The position numbers and the translations under genes were made by a program. DNA of 15,597 nucleotides from JBBQLG01 sp038327655 (GTDB lineage Bacteria; Bacteroidota; Bacteroidia; Cytophagales; Spirosomataceae). Below, piece by piece: positions 8,001-15,457 of this stretch. The stretch covers positions 1-15,597 of the forward strand of contig JBBQLG010000135.1 in assembly GCA_038327655.1 (NCBI GenBank). The letters are read 5' to 3'. Position 1 is the stretch's first letter; every line of letters starts with the position of its first letter. The notes beneath the pieces are model-generated. The model was given only the letters and a program-made list of their open reading frames with translations, made no database searches and was not told the DNA's origin.

Positions 8001-9167
8001 CTGTGTACTGCCCACCCACGCATTTCCAGCTGAATCGACCGCTACGGTGGCTACGGTTTGGGTGAGTAGTCCCGGTAAACCTGGCTGGTAGGTATATATG
8101 TTGAAGGGATCAGTCTTATTAAACGCCACGTTTAATCCCCCATCCCAGGTGCCCACCCAGATGTTACCCTGCCGGTCGCCCTGAACGCAAATTGTGGCAT
8201 GGGTGCTGAGTGTATTGGGCAGGGTCGGGTCATGGCGCAGGTGCCTGATCTGACGAAAGGAACTATCGCTGGCTACAACAACGCCATCGTCGGTACCGAG
8301 CCAGTACCGCCCGTCGACTCCTTCGTACAGGCTGCGGGCATGGTTTATACCTTCTACGACACCGGTCTGGTAAAAAGCCAGTTGGAAAACTGTTTGCCCG
8401 GCTGGACTTCGGTACAGACCATTGCCTTTGGTACCCACCCACAGGTGCCCCCGGCTGTCGCACTTAATGGTCATAATGCCCGCTGGTACCGTTTGGTTGG
8501 GAGCAGGCAGCGTTACAGTAGTAAAGCGATGGGTAGAGAGATGCATCCGGGTCAGGAGGCCTACCTGGTTTCCAAGCCAGAGATTGCCCGAACGGTCAGC
8601 GCAGAGTTGATGAATACGATTGGACGGCAGCGCACTGTTGGTCATCGTAAACTGCGTGACCTGGCCGCTGTTCGGCTCAATCCGGAGCAGCCCCTGCCCG
8701 CTGGTAGATGCCCAGATAAACCCCGCCAGGTCCTGCACAATATCCGTAACAATGGCCCTGGAAATATCCTGTCCGTCGGTTGTCCTGTTGTAATGAATAA
8801 ACCGCACCCCCGACGCGTCCAGCCGGTTAATACCGCCAGAATGGGTGCCTACCCACAGCCGGTGCTGCCGGTCATTGAACACGCAATTGATGAAATTATT
8901 GCTTAAGCTGCTCGTGTCCCGCGCCGACCGTCGGTAGGTTTGGAACTGCTCGCCATCATATCGGTTAAGACCATCGGTGGTGGCCACCCACAAAAATCCC
9001 CGCTGGTCCTGCGTCAAATCCATGACCGTATTCTGCGACAGCCCGTTGCTTGTGGTCAGGTGGCTGAATTTATACTGGGCCTGTACACCCTCCCGGTATA
9101 GCAAAATCAACAGCAAACAAACGCTGCTGAACCGGATCACTGGCGTAGGTGTAAAACCATTTGTCAT
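5079..9167 (-). CDS. Hybrid two-component system regulator (propeller sensor, kinase, receiver, AraC output; 1362 aa)
   Basis: A one-chain sensor and transcription activator of the kind that controls polysaccharide utilisation loci. Order: signal peptide/first membrane segment (about 1-30); many Reg_prop propeller repeats (e.g. GFLWVATTDGLNRYDG, GNIWVGTWDGGLNV) to about 680; Y_Y_Y domain (YAYRLEGFEDTWNYVG, about 730-790); membrane helix (about 795-815); HisKA with SHEFRTP and phospho-His851; ATPase with N box NALKFTP and glycine box GTGIGLAL (about 965-1035); receiver with VEDHDD, LSDWLMPDMDG (acceptor Asp1160) and VTKPF; AraC helix-turn-helix (about 1263-1356, ending YFIRAFKKEFGQSPGEW). All catalytic boxes are intact and the length is typical. 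The periplasmic sensor is expected to bind an oligosaccharide from the cognate glycan, and the AraC part to activate the susCD genes upstream. The gene lies 112 bases after the GH28-like gene on the same strand, so it may have its own promoter or be the last gene of the operon. Confidence 0.95.
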   Translation of the reverse strand: MTNGFTPTPVIRFSSVCLLLILLYREGVQAQYKFSHLTTSNGLSQNTVMDLTQDQRGFLWVATTDGLNRYDGEQFQTYRRSARDTSSLSNNFINCVFNDRQHRLWVGTHSGGINRLDASGVRFIHYNRTTDGQDISRAIVTDIVQDLAGFIWASTSGQGLLRIEPNSGQVTQFTMTNSALPSNRIHQLCADRSGNLWLGNQVGLLTRMHLSTHRFTTVTLPAPNQTVPAGIMTIKCDSRGHLWVGTKGNGLYRSPAGQTVFQLAFYQTGVVEGINHARSLYEGVDGRYWLGTDDGVVVASDSSFRQIRHLRHDPTLPNTLSTHATICVQGDRQGNIWVGTWDGGLNVAFNKTDPFNIYTYQPGLPGLLTQTVATVAVDSAGNAWVGSTQGLTYVDRKNETYRHFRHQPSNPHTLPGNDITNLYLLSETAMLVMLWNQGTVLLNPKTGQVQQRLMALGKDPVHPILPLRGHRVRLIDRKGKSWWIDRQTGQLSPAPALAGVHPSIRAFMTTADSTLLGVVYGNGLLVWPRLDSLPRVHVSKRQPGFLYDNILTCLLEDRRGQYWIGTMNGLHRYNRRTGRFSLMTTENGLPNDAIMSLRQDRDGYLWVATNNGLCQFTEAGRVLRTYRREDGLAGNDFSERAAEQHTDGTLFWGGKHGLTVLRPHQLDGQPLPVPVYLSQLKLFNRPVLPGAPGSPLTRSLADTRTLTLRFEQSVITFDFAAVLFRPHRNVRYAYRLEGFEDTWNYVGSQHSATYTNQSPGTYRFRVKASLTDDFTNASEATLELFILPPWYRTNWAYAAYTLLILALLLGMRRLIQIRESFKTELRAEHLEAEKARELDRLRSGFFTNISHEFRTPLTLILTPLEHFLTDRSPDSRRPQLQTMHQNANRLLRLINQLLDLSKLESDSLRPDISRQDIVDFVRLVAGSFSAQASKQGVTLRVDTEPDTVRAWFDPDIVEKVLYNLLANALKFTPADGLIVVRCRLLKADGLAELLLEVEDNGLGIAAEHTTHIFERFYQVNGQHHAKKAGTGIGLALTRELVELHRGQISVESQPGVGTVFVVRLPVHALAFPVSWLSHALPDATLPESTVWPEKDTPHSSSVFVPVASDRPLVLIVEDHDDLRQYLVGSLGQNYRILSATTGREALQQAQNEIPDLVLSDWLMPDMDGVQLCEALKTDERTNHVPVLLLTSRSSTESKVEGLNAGADDYVTKPFNLEILLSRIGNLIHNRRRLQAKYSRVLTVEPTSYLCESAEEKFLRKVTTLIDEHIADPDLAVARLERELGMSNTQLYRKLKALTGKGSNELIRGVRLQRASQLLQSGGYQVAEVAYAVGFNDPNYFIRAFKKEFGQSPGEWVGKTIAN

Positions 9168-9279
9168 AAAATCCAGAAGTAGCTTACTTACTGCACGAAT
9201 TTAACCAAAAGTCGCTTTCCTGATATCCACTCAGTTGATTTCCATGGATTCGCATCTAATTATCTCGTCAAAATCGTAT

Positions 9280-10716
9280 TTATTTCCAGCTTATCCCCAC
9301 TGCATTTTCTACCGAAAAATGGCCTTGCTGCGCCGAACCGATGGGTTTGCCGTGGATGGTCAGGTTCTGGAACCGTACGTTTTCGACGCGGTGCTGTGGG
9401 CCGTAGCCGTACAGAATGGAATACGGAAATTGACCGTCGGTCACGGCGATGTTGCGGAACAAAATATTACGGATGTGGCCCCGGCCTGCGGCAAAGCGCG
9501 CTTCCTGTCCGGCAGGTACGCGCAACACTCCATCCCACGCACCCTGCATGTACAGGTGGACCCGTTCAGCATTATCGGCGGGCCGGTCGGTGCTGTACTG
9601 CGACCGGAACACGGCCAGATCAATCAGTTTGTGGGGCGCGTCTTCAACCCGGATATTGTCATACGTGATGTTTTCGACGATGGCCTGATCGCCATTGTGA
9701 ATGCTCAGGGCCGCGCCCCGGTCCACGTGAATCAGATCGCAGTTGCGGAAGGTAATGTTGTTAACGGTTTTGCAGCGCAGTTCAAAGCCGATTTCCAGCG
9801 CGTTGCCCCAGGGCATATTCCAGATGACGCAGCGTTCCACCAGAATATCTGTTACGTCGCGACCCTCGCCCGGCTGACTATAATACGTTTTGGGATTAAT
9901 GCTGAAGCTTTTGACCACGATATTATCGTCGTTATTGCGCAAAAAACAGTCGCTGATGCGTACGTGCGAGGTACCCACGAGATCGAGGCCGTCGGAGCCG
10001 TTTCGCCAGCAAAGCTGTTGATGGTTGCGCACTGTTACGTTGTCGCAATCAAGCACTACGAGGGTCCATCCGGGGCTGTTCAGGATGGTAATCCCTTCGA
10101 TGTCAACGTTCTGGCACCGCCATAGTTGTACCAATCGCCCGCTGTCGAGATTGCTGGCGTCCAGTATGCCCCGCCCCCGAATACTGATGTGTTGAGCGTC
10201 GGTGGCTTCGATGTTTCCACGCACAATGGCCCCGCCCGCAATATAGAGCGTTTCGTTGCTGTTCAGCGTGAGTGTGCCCACGTCATAGACTTTTCCGGGC
10301 GCGAAATACCGCACATTGGGCGCATCGGGTTTTGGCACGTCGGTTTCCAGCGGGGTGGCAAACACGTACAGGGGGCGGGTGTGTTCGCCGTTCCGTTCGA
10401 TTGAAAAATGGCCCGGTTTAGTAAGCCGAAAGGTGATTTTATTGGGCGTGATCGTTACCGGAATAGCCGCGCTTCTGGGCCGGAAATCCACCCAGCGCAG
10501 GTCGTGCGTCGAGGTGATCTCGATGGTAACGCTGCCCGAAAAGCTAAACTTCGCCATGGCCGACACAGCATTGTCATAGATGAATACGGGCGCACCATTT
10601 ACGGTCATGCTGAAGTCAGCCGCCTGCCGGGCCGAATCGGGTGCGGGATACGTTACGAGTTTTTGCGCCTGAATCGGGCTGGACAGCAGAAACAAAGCAA
10701 GCAGACTGATTTTCAT
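9280..10716 (-). CDS. Secreted GH28-like parallel beta-helix glycosidase (478 aa)
   Basis: The protein starts with a Sec signal peptide (MKISLLALFLLSSPIQAQ). Residues about 30-130 form a beta-rich N-terminal domain. A right-handed parallel beta-helix follows from about 140, with repeated turns such as ISIRGRGILDAS, VDIEGITILNSPGW and VRISDCFLRNNDD. The catalytic acid region resembles GH28: SDGLDLV (Asp242, Asp245) and NNDDNIVVKS (Asp263, Asp264) match the usual NTDG and GDDC positions. The GH28 'GHG' segment is replaced by WGNALEIG, so the enzyme is an atypical GH28 or belongs to a related beta-helix family such as GH49. The closest guess is hydrolysis of a pectic or other acidic/branched glycan fragment in the periplasm. 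It starts 5 bases after the stop of the ASPIC/FG-GAP gene, which suggests translational coupling. Length and frame look intact. Confidence 0.8.
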   Translation of the reverse strand: MKISLLALFLLSSPIQAQKLVTYPAPDSARQAADFSMTVNGAPVFIYDNAVSAMAKFSFSGSVTIEITSTHDLRWVDFRPRSAAIPVTITPNKITFRLTKPGHFSIERNGEHTRPLYVFATPLETDVPKPDAPNVRYFAPGKVYDVGTLTLNSNETLYIAGGAIVRGNIEATDAQHISIRGRGILDASNLDSGRLVQLWRCQNVDIEGITILNSPGWTLVVLDCDNVTVRNHQQLCWRNGSDGLDLVGTSHVRISDCFLRNNDDNIVVKSFSINPKTYYSQPGEGRDVTDILVERCVIWNMPWGNALEIGFELRCKTVNNITFRNCDLIHVDRGAALSIHNGDQAIVENITYDNIRVEDAPHKLIDLAVFRSQYSTDRPADNAERVHLYMQGAWDGVLRVPAGQEARFAAGRGHIRNILFRNIAVTDGQFPYSILYGYGPQHRVENVRFQNLTIHGKPIGSAQQGHFSVENAVGISWK

Positions 10717-10721
10717 ACGTG

Positions 10722-13700
10722 TTAGGGTGATTTTTTAAGGAATTGCCAGATCTGCATCGGACCGTTGTTGGTACTGACTATCCACCATATCTGCCCATCG
10801 GGTCGGCGCAGGGGCGCAATGGCTTTTACGTCGCCAGCCATATTCAGTCCTGTGTTTGGCACCGGCCGAAACGGAGCGTGGCCGGTTTGTTTGCCCAGCC
10901 CCGCCAGCAGTAGCCCACGGCCCGCGTCCAGTTGCCCGCCCTGGGTTTCGGTGCCGTAGAAATTGCCCGCCAGCAACACATCAGGAATGCCGTCGCCGGT
11001 GAAATCGCGAACGGCCAGGCTGTTGACGGGCGAGAATTGCGCTTCGACGGGTAGCGCATGCACGGCAAAGGTGAAATTGCCCTGGTTTTCGATGTAGCAA
11101 CTGGCCAGCTGCCGGGCATCGCGCTGGTAGGCATTTTTTCGTTCATCGTCCGAAAATAGCTCCTCAAACGGGTGAGCTGCGTAATCGTGGTACGACAGGA
11201 ATCGCTTTTTGATACCTGGAATCTGCGCCATCATAACGTCGCGCTGAGCAACGGGTACCTGCTGATGGTTGAGGTAAAACGTCAGGATGGGGTCGAGCCG
11301 CCCGTTGTTGTCATAGTCTGCGGCAAACACCCGAACCGGCTCCGCTGCCGACGCCCGAAATTTGCTGTTTAATCCCAGATTACCCGCTACGTAGTCGGTA
11401 TCGCCATCGCCATCAAAGTCCCCCGCCACCAATGAACACCACCAGCCTGTCTGGTCGGCTAACCCTTTTGTTTTTTGCTTCTGCAACCGGCCACCGATGT
11501 TTCGGAATAGGGTAGGGGCCATCCACTCGCCCACGAGCAGCAGGTCGGGACGGCGGTCGTTGTCGGCATCGGTCCAGAGGGCCGATGTTACCAGTCCAAC
11601 CTGGCGTAAACCGGGGGCAAGCTGGTCGGTTACGTCGGTGAAACGCCCGGCCCCTTCGTTGCGCAGGAGGTAGCTATCAGCGGGTTTGGGGTACTGCCCC
11701 GGCACCACGCGACCACCCCGGAATAGGTCCAGATCGCCATCGCCATCAAAATCCGCTGCCGATACGCCGCCGCCGCTGGAGCGTGTAGCGGGCAGATAGC
11801 CGTTGGGGGCAGGCTGAAAACTTCCTCCGCTGTTTAGATACAGCCTGTCCTGATACGTAGCCGACAAGCCCTCGTCTTTACTGCCGCCACTGACTACGTA
11901 CAAATCCATGTCTCCATCCCGATCCGCATCAAAAAATACCGCGCCCATGTCTTCGTATTTTTCGCTGCCGGGTAATGTTCGGGTTTGAAAACCGCCGTTG
12001 GGTTGCTGCACATAAACCGATGATACGTGTCCGAAATCGGTACCTACAAAGAAATCGTCGAGTTTATCGTCGTTTACGTCGCCCACGGCTAAGTACGGTC
12101 CGTTTCGGGAAAGCAGGTGTGGCAATAGGGGAGTCTGGTTGAAATCGACAACGGGGCTTTCCTGATGCGTTATAGCAAGTCCGCTTTCGGCTTCAGACAG
12201 TTCGGTAAACAGCGGGGTTACGGTCGGGTTGCCAGGCTGCCACAGCCCGGTTGGTCGAGCTGTTACGGTCAGCATCCGGTTGGCCGCGCCCGGCCCAAGG
12301 TGTTGCCGGGTTCCGTCGGGATAGCGAATTACGAGCGAATCGTAGTGGCTGGTGTTGCTCAGGCCAAAGTGCAGCACGTTCTCAACCGTAGAAACGAACC
12401 CCCGCACGGGAGCGAGTTCGAGCATCTGCCGTTGCCCGCCCGCGTAAAGCCAGACTTTAGCCCCCGTCATAACGGGCAGCTGATTGGTAGGCAATAGATT
12501 GACCCGTAGCCAGTTGAGGTGGCCTTTTCGCTGGTTCAACTGGTTTTCAAGTACAAAACTTTCGCTGTCGATATTATTAGTCACGATGTCCAGGTCGCCA
12601 TCATTGTCGAGGTCGGCGTAGGCGGCACCGCTCGAGAAGCCAATCTGGTTCAGGCCCCAGACTTCCGATACGTCGGCGAAGGTCAGCGTGGTTTCTGGAT
12701 TGCTGCCCTGGTTGCGGAAGGCGTATTTGGAAATGCTTAGTTCGGGCAGGTTGTGCAGAGCCGCTTTGGCTTGGCGTAACTGCGCCTGTGGTGTACCGAA
12801 TGATCCCTGTTGCTGACTGAAGGCGATAAAGTCGAGGTTGGTCACATCACGCCGGTAGCCGTTAGTGATGTAAAGGTCTTTCCAACCGTCATTGTCGAAG
12901 TCGGCCAGCAGCGGTGCCCAGCTCCAGTCGGTTTTGTCGACGCCCGCCAATTGTCCGATTTCAGAAAAGTGAGCAATCTGGGGTGTAGGGGCGGTTTCCC
13001 TCCCAGCCCTTTGCCCCGCTCCCGCTGCCCCCTGCCCCATATTTAGTTGCAGCGTGTTGCGCATAAACTGCGGCTGATAGCCCAGGTCGCGCTCCATCTG
13101 GAAGCGGTTATAATTGGAGCCTGGCAACATCATTTTCTGGCGGTAGCTATCGGCGGGCAGCATGTCCAGCACCACAATGTCGGGCAGGCCATCATTGTTG
13201 ACATCGGCAATGTCCACCCCCATGGCGTTGTGAGTCTGGTGGTTGAGCATGGCAGCAGCCCGGTTCTGAAACGGCGTACCAGTGTTCGAAGCGCGGTTCA
13301 TCCAGACTAAATCATTGGACAGGAAATCGTTGGCGCAATAGATATCCGGCCAGCCGTTATCGTCGAGGTCACTCAGGCACACGCCCAGTCCATAGCCTTC
13401 GGTGAGGATACCGGCCTGGCGGGAAACATCAACAAAGTGCTTGGCTTCATTCCGATACAGGCGGTCGGTGCTGGGGGCTTCGCCGTTGGTATTTTTAAAG
13501 CGCAGATTGTTGCGGCTGGTGGTTTCGAGGGCGTTGGTGAGTAGGTAGCAGTCGAGGTCACCGTCGCGGTCGTAGTCAAAAAAAACGGCCTGGGTGCTGT
13601 ATCCTGTATCGTTCAGGCCGTATTCGGCCGCCCGTTCGGTGAATGTCGGGATAGAGTCGGCGGTGGGGCCATTGTTGATAAAGAGTTTGTTGGCGCGGGC

Positions 13701-14138
13701 CGATGGGTTGGTAGTCTGACCCGCCACGCAGACGTATATATCGGGCCAGCCATCCTGATTTACGTCGGCTACGCTCACGCCCGTACACCACGCATTAGTA
13801 CCAGAATGGGCCTGTTCCGTAATATCGCGAAAGCGCATAGGCTGGCCGGGTTCGGTCTGATTGAGGTACAATCGACTCGACACCTGATTTCCCGCGAAGA
13901 ACAAATCGGGCCGCCCGTCGTGGTTGAAATCGCCCACACCTACACCCGCGCCATTGTAAATGTACTCAAACGTAAGCGCATTAAGCGAATCAGTTTCGGT
14001 GAGCCGGTTGGCAAACGTGATGCCCGTTTGTGAAGCGGGCAGTTTTACGAACAGTTTCCCCTCGTGGGGCCGTATAGAGAGCCATCCCGTCAGCCCCAGC
14101 AGAGCCGCACCCAGCCCGTAGAATAGCTGTTTTTTCAT
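10722..14138 (-). CDS. CRTAC1/ASPIC-type FG-GAP (VCBS) repeat protein (about 1138 aa)
   Basis: A large exported protein with about fourteen Ca-binding FG-GAP motifs of the form DxNxDGxxD, e.g. DFNHDGRPDLFF, DVNQDGWPDIYV, DLDNDGDLDIVT, DADRDGDMDLYV, DFTGDGIPDVLL. They form two propeller-like sets on either side of an ASPIC/UnbV domain (about residues 543-626, WLRVNLLPTN to RMLTV). I choose ATG 14138 over the upstream ATG 14168. From 14138 the protein starts with a signal peptide (MKKQLFYGLGAALLGLTGWL), lies 11 bases after the GntR stop, and does not overlap that gene. There is no lipobox Cys, although related proteins often seem to be lipoproteins. Such proteins commonly occur in SusCD loci of Cytophagales; a glycan-binding or surface-scaffold role is an inference and no enzymatic activity is known to me. 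Residues about 369-386 are a Gly/Ala/Arg-rich insertion encoded by a G-run motif. Confidence 0.85.
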   Translation of the reverse strand: MKKQLFYGLGAALLGLTGWLSIRPHEGKLFVKLPASQTGITFANRLTETDSLNALTFEYIYNGAGVGVGDFNHDGRPDLFFAGNQVSSRLYLNQTEPGQPMRFRDITEQAHSGTNAWCTGVSVADVNQDGWPDIYVCVAGQTTNPSARANKLFINNGPTADSIPTFTERAAEYGLNDTGYSTQAVFFDYDRDGDLDCYLLTNALETTSRNNLRFKNTNGEAPSTDRLYRNEAKHFVDVSRQAGILTEGYGLGVCLSDLDDNGWPDIYCANDFLSNDLVWMNRASNTGTPFQNRAAAMLNHQTHNAMGVDIADVNNDGLPDIVVLDMLPADSYRQKMMLPGSNYNRFQMERDLGYQPQFMRNTLQLNMGQGAAGAGQRAGRETAPTPQIAHFSEIGQLAGVDKTDWSWAPLLADFDNDGWKDLYITNGYRRDVTNLDFIAFSQQQGSFGTPQAQLRQAKAALHNLPELSISKYAFRNQGSNPETTLTFADVSEVWGLNQIGFSSGAAYADLDNDGDLDIVTNNIDSESFVLENQLNQRKGHLNWLRVNLLPTNQLPVMTGAKVWLYAGGQRQMLELAPVRGFVSTVENVLHFGLSNTSHYDSLVIRYPDGTRQHLGPGAANRMLTVTARPTGLWQPGNPTVTPLFTELSEAESGLAITHQESPVVDFNQTPLLPHLLSRNGPYLAVGDVNDDKLDDFFVGTDFGHVSSVYVQQPNGGFQTRTLPGSEKYEDMGAVFFDADRDGDMDLYVVSGGSKDEGLSATYQDRLYLNSGGSFQPAPNGYLPATRSSGGGVSAADFDGDGDLDLFRGGRVVPGQYPKPADSYLLRNEGAGRFTDVTDQLAPGLRQVGLVTSALWTDADNDRRPDLLLVGEWMAPTLFRNIGGRLQKQKTKGLADQTGWWCSLVAGDFDGDGDTDYVAGNLGLNSKFRASAAEPVRVFAADYDNNGRLDPILTFYLNHQQVPVAQRDVMMAQIPGIKKRFLSYHDYAAHPFEELFSDDERKNAYQRDARQLASCYIENQGNFTFAVHALPVEAQFSPVNSLAVRDFTGDGIPDVLLAGNFYGTETQGGQLDAGRGLLLAGLGKQTGHAPFRPVPNTGLNMAGDVKAIAPLRRPDGQIWWIVSTNNGPMQIWQFLKKSP
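12998..13038 (-). other. Dense G-quadruplex-capable tract inside the FG-GAP gene
   Basis: On the minus (coding) strand this 41-base tract has seven G-runs of lengths 4, 5, 3, 4, 3, 3 and 3, separated by loops of 1-4 bases; on the + strand it reads as C-runs. It fits the standard G3+N1-7 rule with more runs than the four needed. It encodes a low-complexity GQGAAGAGQRAGRE segment between two otherwise conserved-looking protein stretches. Confidence 0.65.
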
Positions 14139-14149
14139 GGCTGTAGCGG

Positions 14150-15175
14150 TTAGCAGGACGCGCGGCATTGCTGATACAGGGGTAGCGAATACGACGCCGG
14201 TACGGGACCGGGTTGATCGCTCAGGATTAGGGCCACCAGCCGCCCCACCGCTGCCGAAGGGTGGGCAATAACCGATACGCCCCCGGCCAGCAGCCGGGTA
14301 AAATCGGTTTCCAGAAAACTCACCACGCCAAGGTGTTCACCCAGCCGGAGCCCGTTGCGCTGGCAGTAATCGACCAGGATGGTAAGATGTCGGCAGTCGA
14401 CCACAAAATACGCCTGTTGCAATTGCAGGTCAGTCTCGATGAGTTCATCCAGCAGTTCAAAGTCGAACCCGTAGGCCGTACAAAACCGCCGGAAAGCCCG
14501 AATCGAATCCGCATCGAAGCAATCGTGTTCGGGCAGTACAAGATTCAGGCGGGTATATTTCCGGAGCGCGGGCAGTTGGTTATGTAAGGCATCGAATAAA
14601 GCCTTCTCGCCCCCATACCGCAGGTGATGCCCGTGCTGCAACACTTCCTGCCACTGATGACCAATCAAAATCAACTGTTTTCCCGGTACGTTGCGCAGGC
14701 ATTGCAGCGTGGCCGGGTCCTGCCCGATGAGGTGCGGCATCAACACAAAATAATGGTAGTCGCCAAGGTTTTTTGTCAGTACCTGACACAGTAAGTGCCG
14801 CTGGTAATTATAGCTGCATACGTCCACGATAACCTCCCGGCTCAGGTTGGTCGTAATGGCGTCATGAAGTTGCTTGACACAGTCTGTCAGTTGTCCCGTA
14901 ACGATTAATACCCGCAGGGCGTGACGTTTGGGACTCCCGGCAATGAAAAAGCCCCGCCGATGTACCGACGTAATAAAGCCCGACTGGCACAGCGTTTCGT
15001 AGGCCCGTTTGATGGAGTCTTTTGATAGGTACCACTCCGCGCAGGCTTCGTTGATGGATGGCAAGCGGTCGCCCTGCGTCAGAATTCCTTTTTCAATGTC
15101 GCTCAGGATGGCGTTGGCCACCTGTTGATACCGGGGCAGGCGGGATTCATTGTTAAGCGAGAGGGTATGATTCAT
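14150..15175 (-). CDS. GntR-family transcriptional regulator with LacI-like ligand domain (341 aa)
   Basis: Cytoplasmic DNA-binding regulator. Residues about 15-77 are a GntR winged helix: RYQQVANAILSDIEKGIL, GDRLPSINEACAEWYLSKDSI, AYETLCQSGFI, then the RRGFFI wing. Residues about 86-330 look like a LacI/periplasmic-binding-protein-type effector domain (RVLIVTG first strand, ending LGVVSFLETDFTRLL and SVIAHPSAAVGRLVALIL). This GntR-LacI arrangement is frequent in sugar loci of Cytophagales, where the ligand is expected to be a mono- or disaccharide released by the locus enzymes. The gene is the first large gene of the minus-strand cluster, 36 bases after the small membrane-peptide ORF and 11 bases before the FG-GAP gene. 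It probably controls its own operon; I could not identify its operator. No lesion is seen. Confidence 0.88.
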   Translation of the reverse strand: MNHTLSLNNESRLPRYQQVANAILSDIEKGILTQGDRLPSINEACAEWYLSKDSIKRAYETLCQSGFITSVHRRGFFIAGSPKRHALRVLIVTGQLTDCVKQLHDAITTNLSREVIVDVCSYNYQRHLLCQVLTKNLGDYHYFVLMPHLIGQDPATLQCLRNVPGKQLILIGHQWQEVLQHGHHLRYGGEKALFDALHNQLPALRKYTRLNLVLPEHDCFDADSIRAFRRFCTAYGFDFELLDELIETDLQLQQAYFVVDCRHLTILVDYCQRNGLRLGEHLGVVSFLETDFTRLLAGGVSVIAHPSAAVGRLVALILSDQPGPVPASYSLPLYQQCRASC

Positions 15176-15211
15176 TGCTTAGGCAGGATGGCAGTTGAGA
15201 AATTCATCAAC

Positions 15212-15316
15212 TTAGCCGGGAAGCATAAGCCAGATACTGAACAGCAGAAGCGCACCCAGTAACAGTAACATCGTTACCTCCAGCCAACGTAGCCAGAACT
15301 TCACTTTGCCATTCAT
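15212..15316 (-). CDS. Small single-helix membrane peptide (34 aa)
   Basis: ATG 15316-15314 to TAA 15214-15212 encodes 34 residues. The head MNGKVKFWLRWLEVT has net positive charge (Lys4, Lys6, Arg10). It is followed by a strongly hydrophobic helix (about 16-32, MLLLLGALLLFSIWLML) ending in Pro-Gly. This predicts one membrane helix with the N-terminus in the cytoplasm. An in-frame TAA lies 9 bases upstream, so the ATG defines the start. The ORF sits 36 bases before the GntR gene, downstream of a possible promoter and the susD terminator, so it would be the first cistron of the operon. It matches no family I know. Alternatives are a leader peptide, a small regulatory or toxin-like membrane protein, or a chance hydrophobic ORF. 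A longer overlapping ORF in another frame (15207-15464) looks less protein-like. Confidence 0.55.
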   Translation of the reverse strand: MNGKVKFWLRWLEVTMLLLLGALLLFSIWLMLPG

Positions 15317-15389
15317 TCTGTTTTATTTTTCCCCGGTAAAGTGATACAAATGTCTCCGTTTGCCCCCTCGCACGGCTGGATAAATCCAC

Positions 15390-15422
15390 CAAATAATAGC
15401 ACAAAACCGCCCTACAGACAAT
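15390..15422 (-). promoter_or_regulatory. Possible Bacteroidota-type promoter for the GntR operon
   Basis: On the minus strand TTG (15421-15419) is followed after 20 bases by TATTATTTG (15398-15390). This resembles the -33 TTTG/TTG and -7 TAnnTTTG pattern of Bacteroidota sigma-ABfr promoters, with one extra base inside the -7 box. It lies just beyond the susD terminator and would give a leader of about 60-70 bases before the 34-codon ORF. The imperfect -7 spacing keeps confidence modest. Confidence 0.4.
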
Positions 15423-15430
15423 TAAATAAG

Positions 15431-15457
15431 CCGAAAGGCCAAAATTTGGCCTTTCGG
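15431..15457 (-). terminator. Intrinsic terminator after susD
   Basis: CCGAAAGGCCA and TGGCCTTTCGG form a perfect 11-bp stem with a 5-base loop. On the minus strand it is followed by a T-rich stretch (CTTATTTAAT). It begins 37 bases after the susD stop codon, so it should end the susCD transcript and separate it from the downstream regulator-enzyme operon. Confidence 0.8.

Noticed and set aside
8199..8906. A 235-codon + strand ORF opposite the HTCS gene, and a similar 296-codon ORF at 9235-10125 opposite the GH28-like gene.
   Set aside because: Both are antisense shadows of well-supported genes with intact domain motifs. Their translations contain no recognisable family.
14139..14168. The upstream ATG at 14168 as the start of the FG-GAP protein.
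   Set aside because: It would overlap the end of the GntR gene by 19 bases and place ten residues ahead of a clean signal peptide that starts at ATG 14138.
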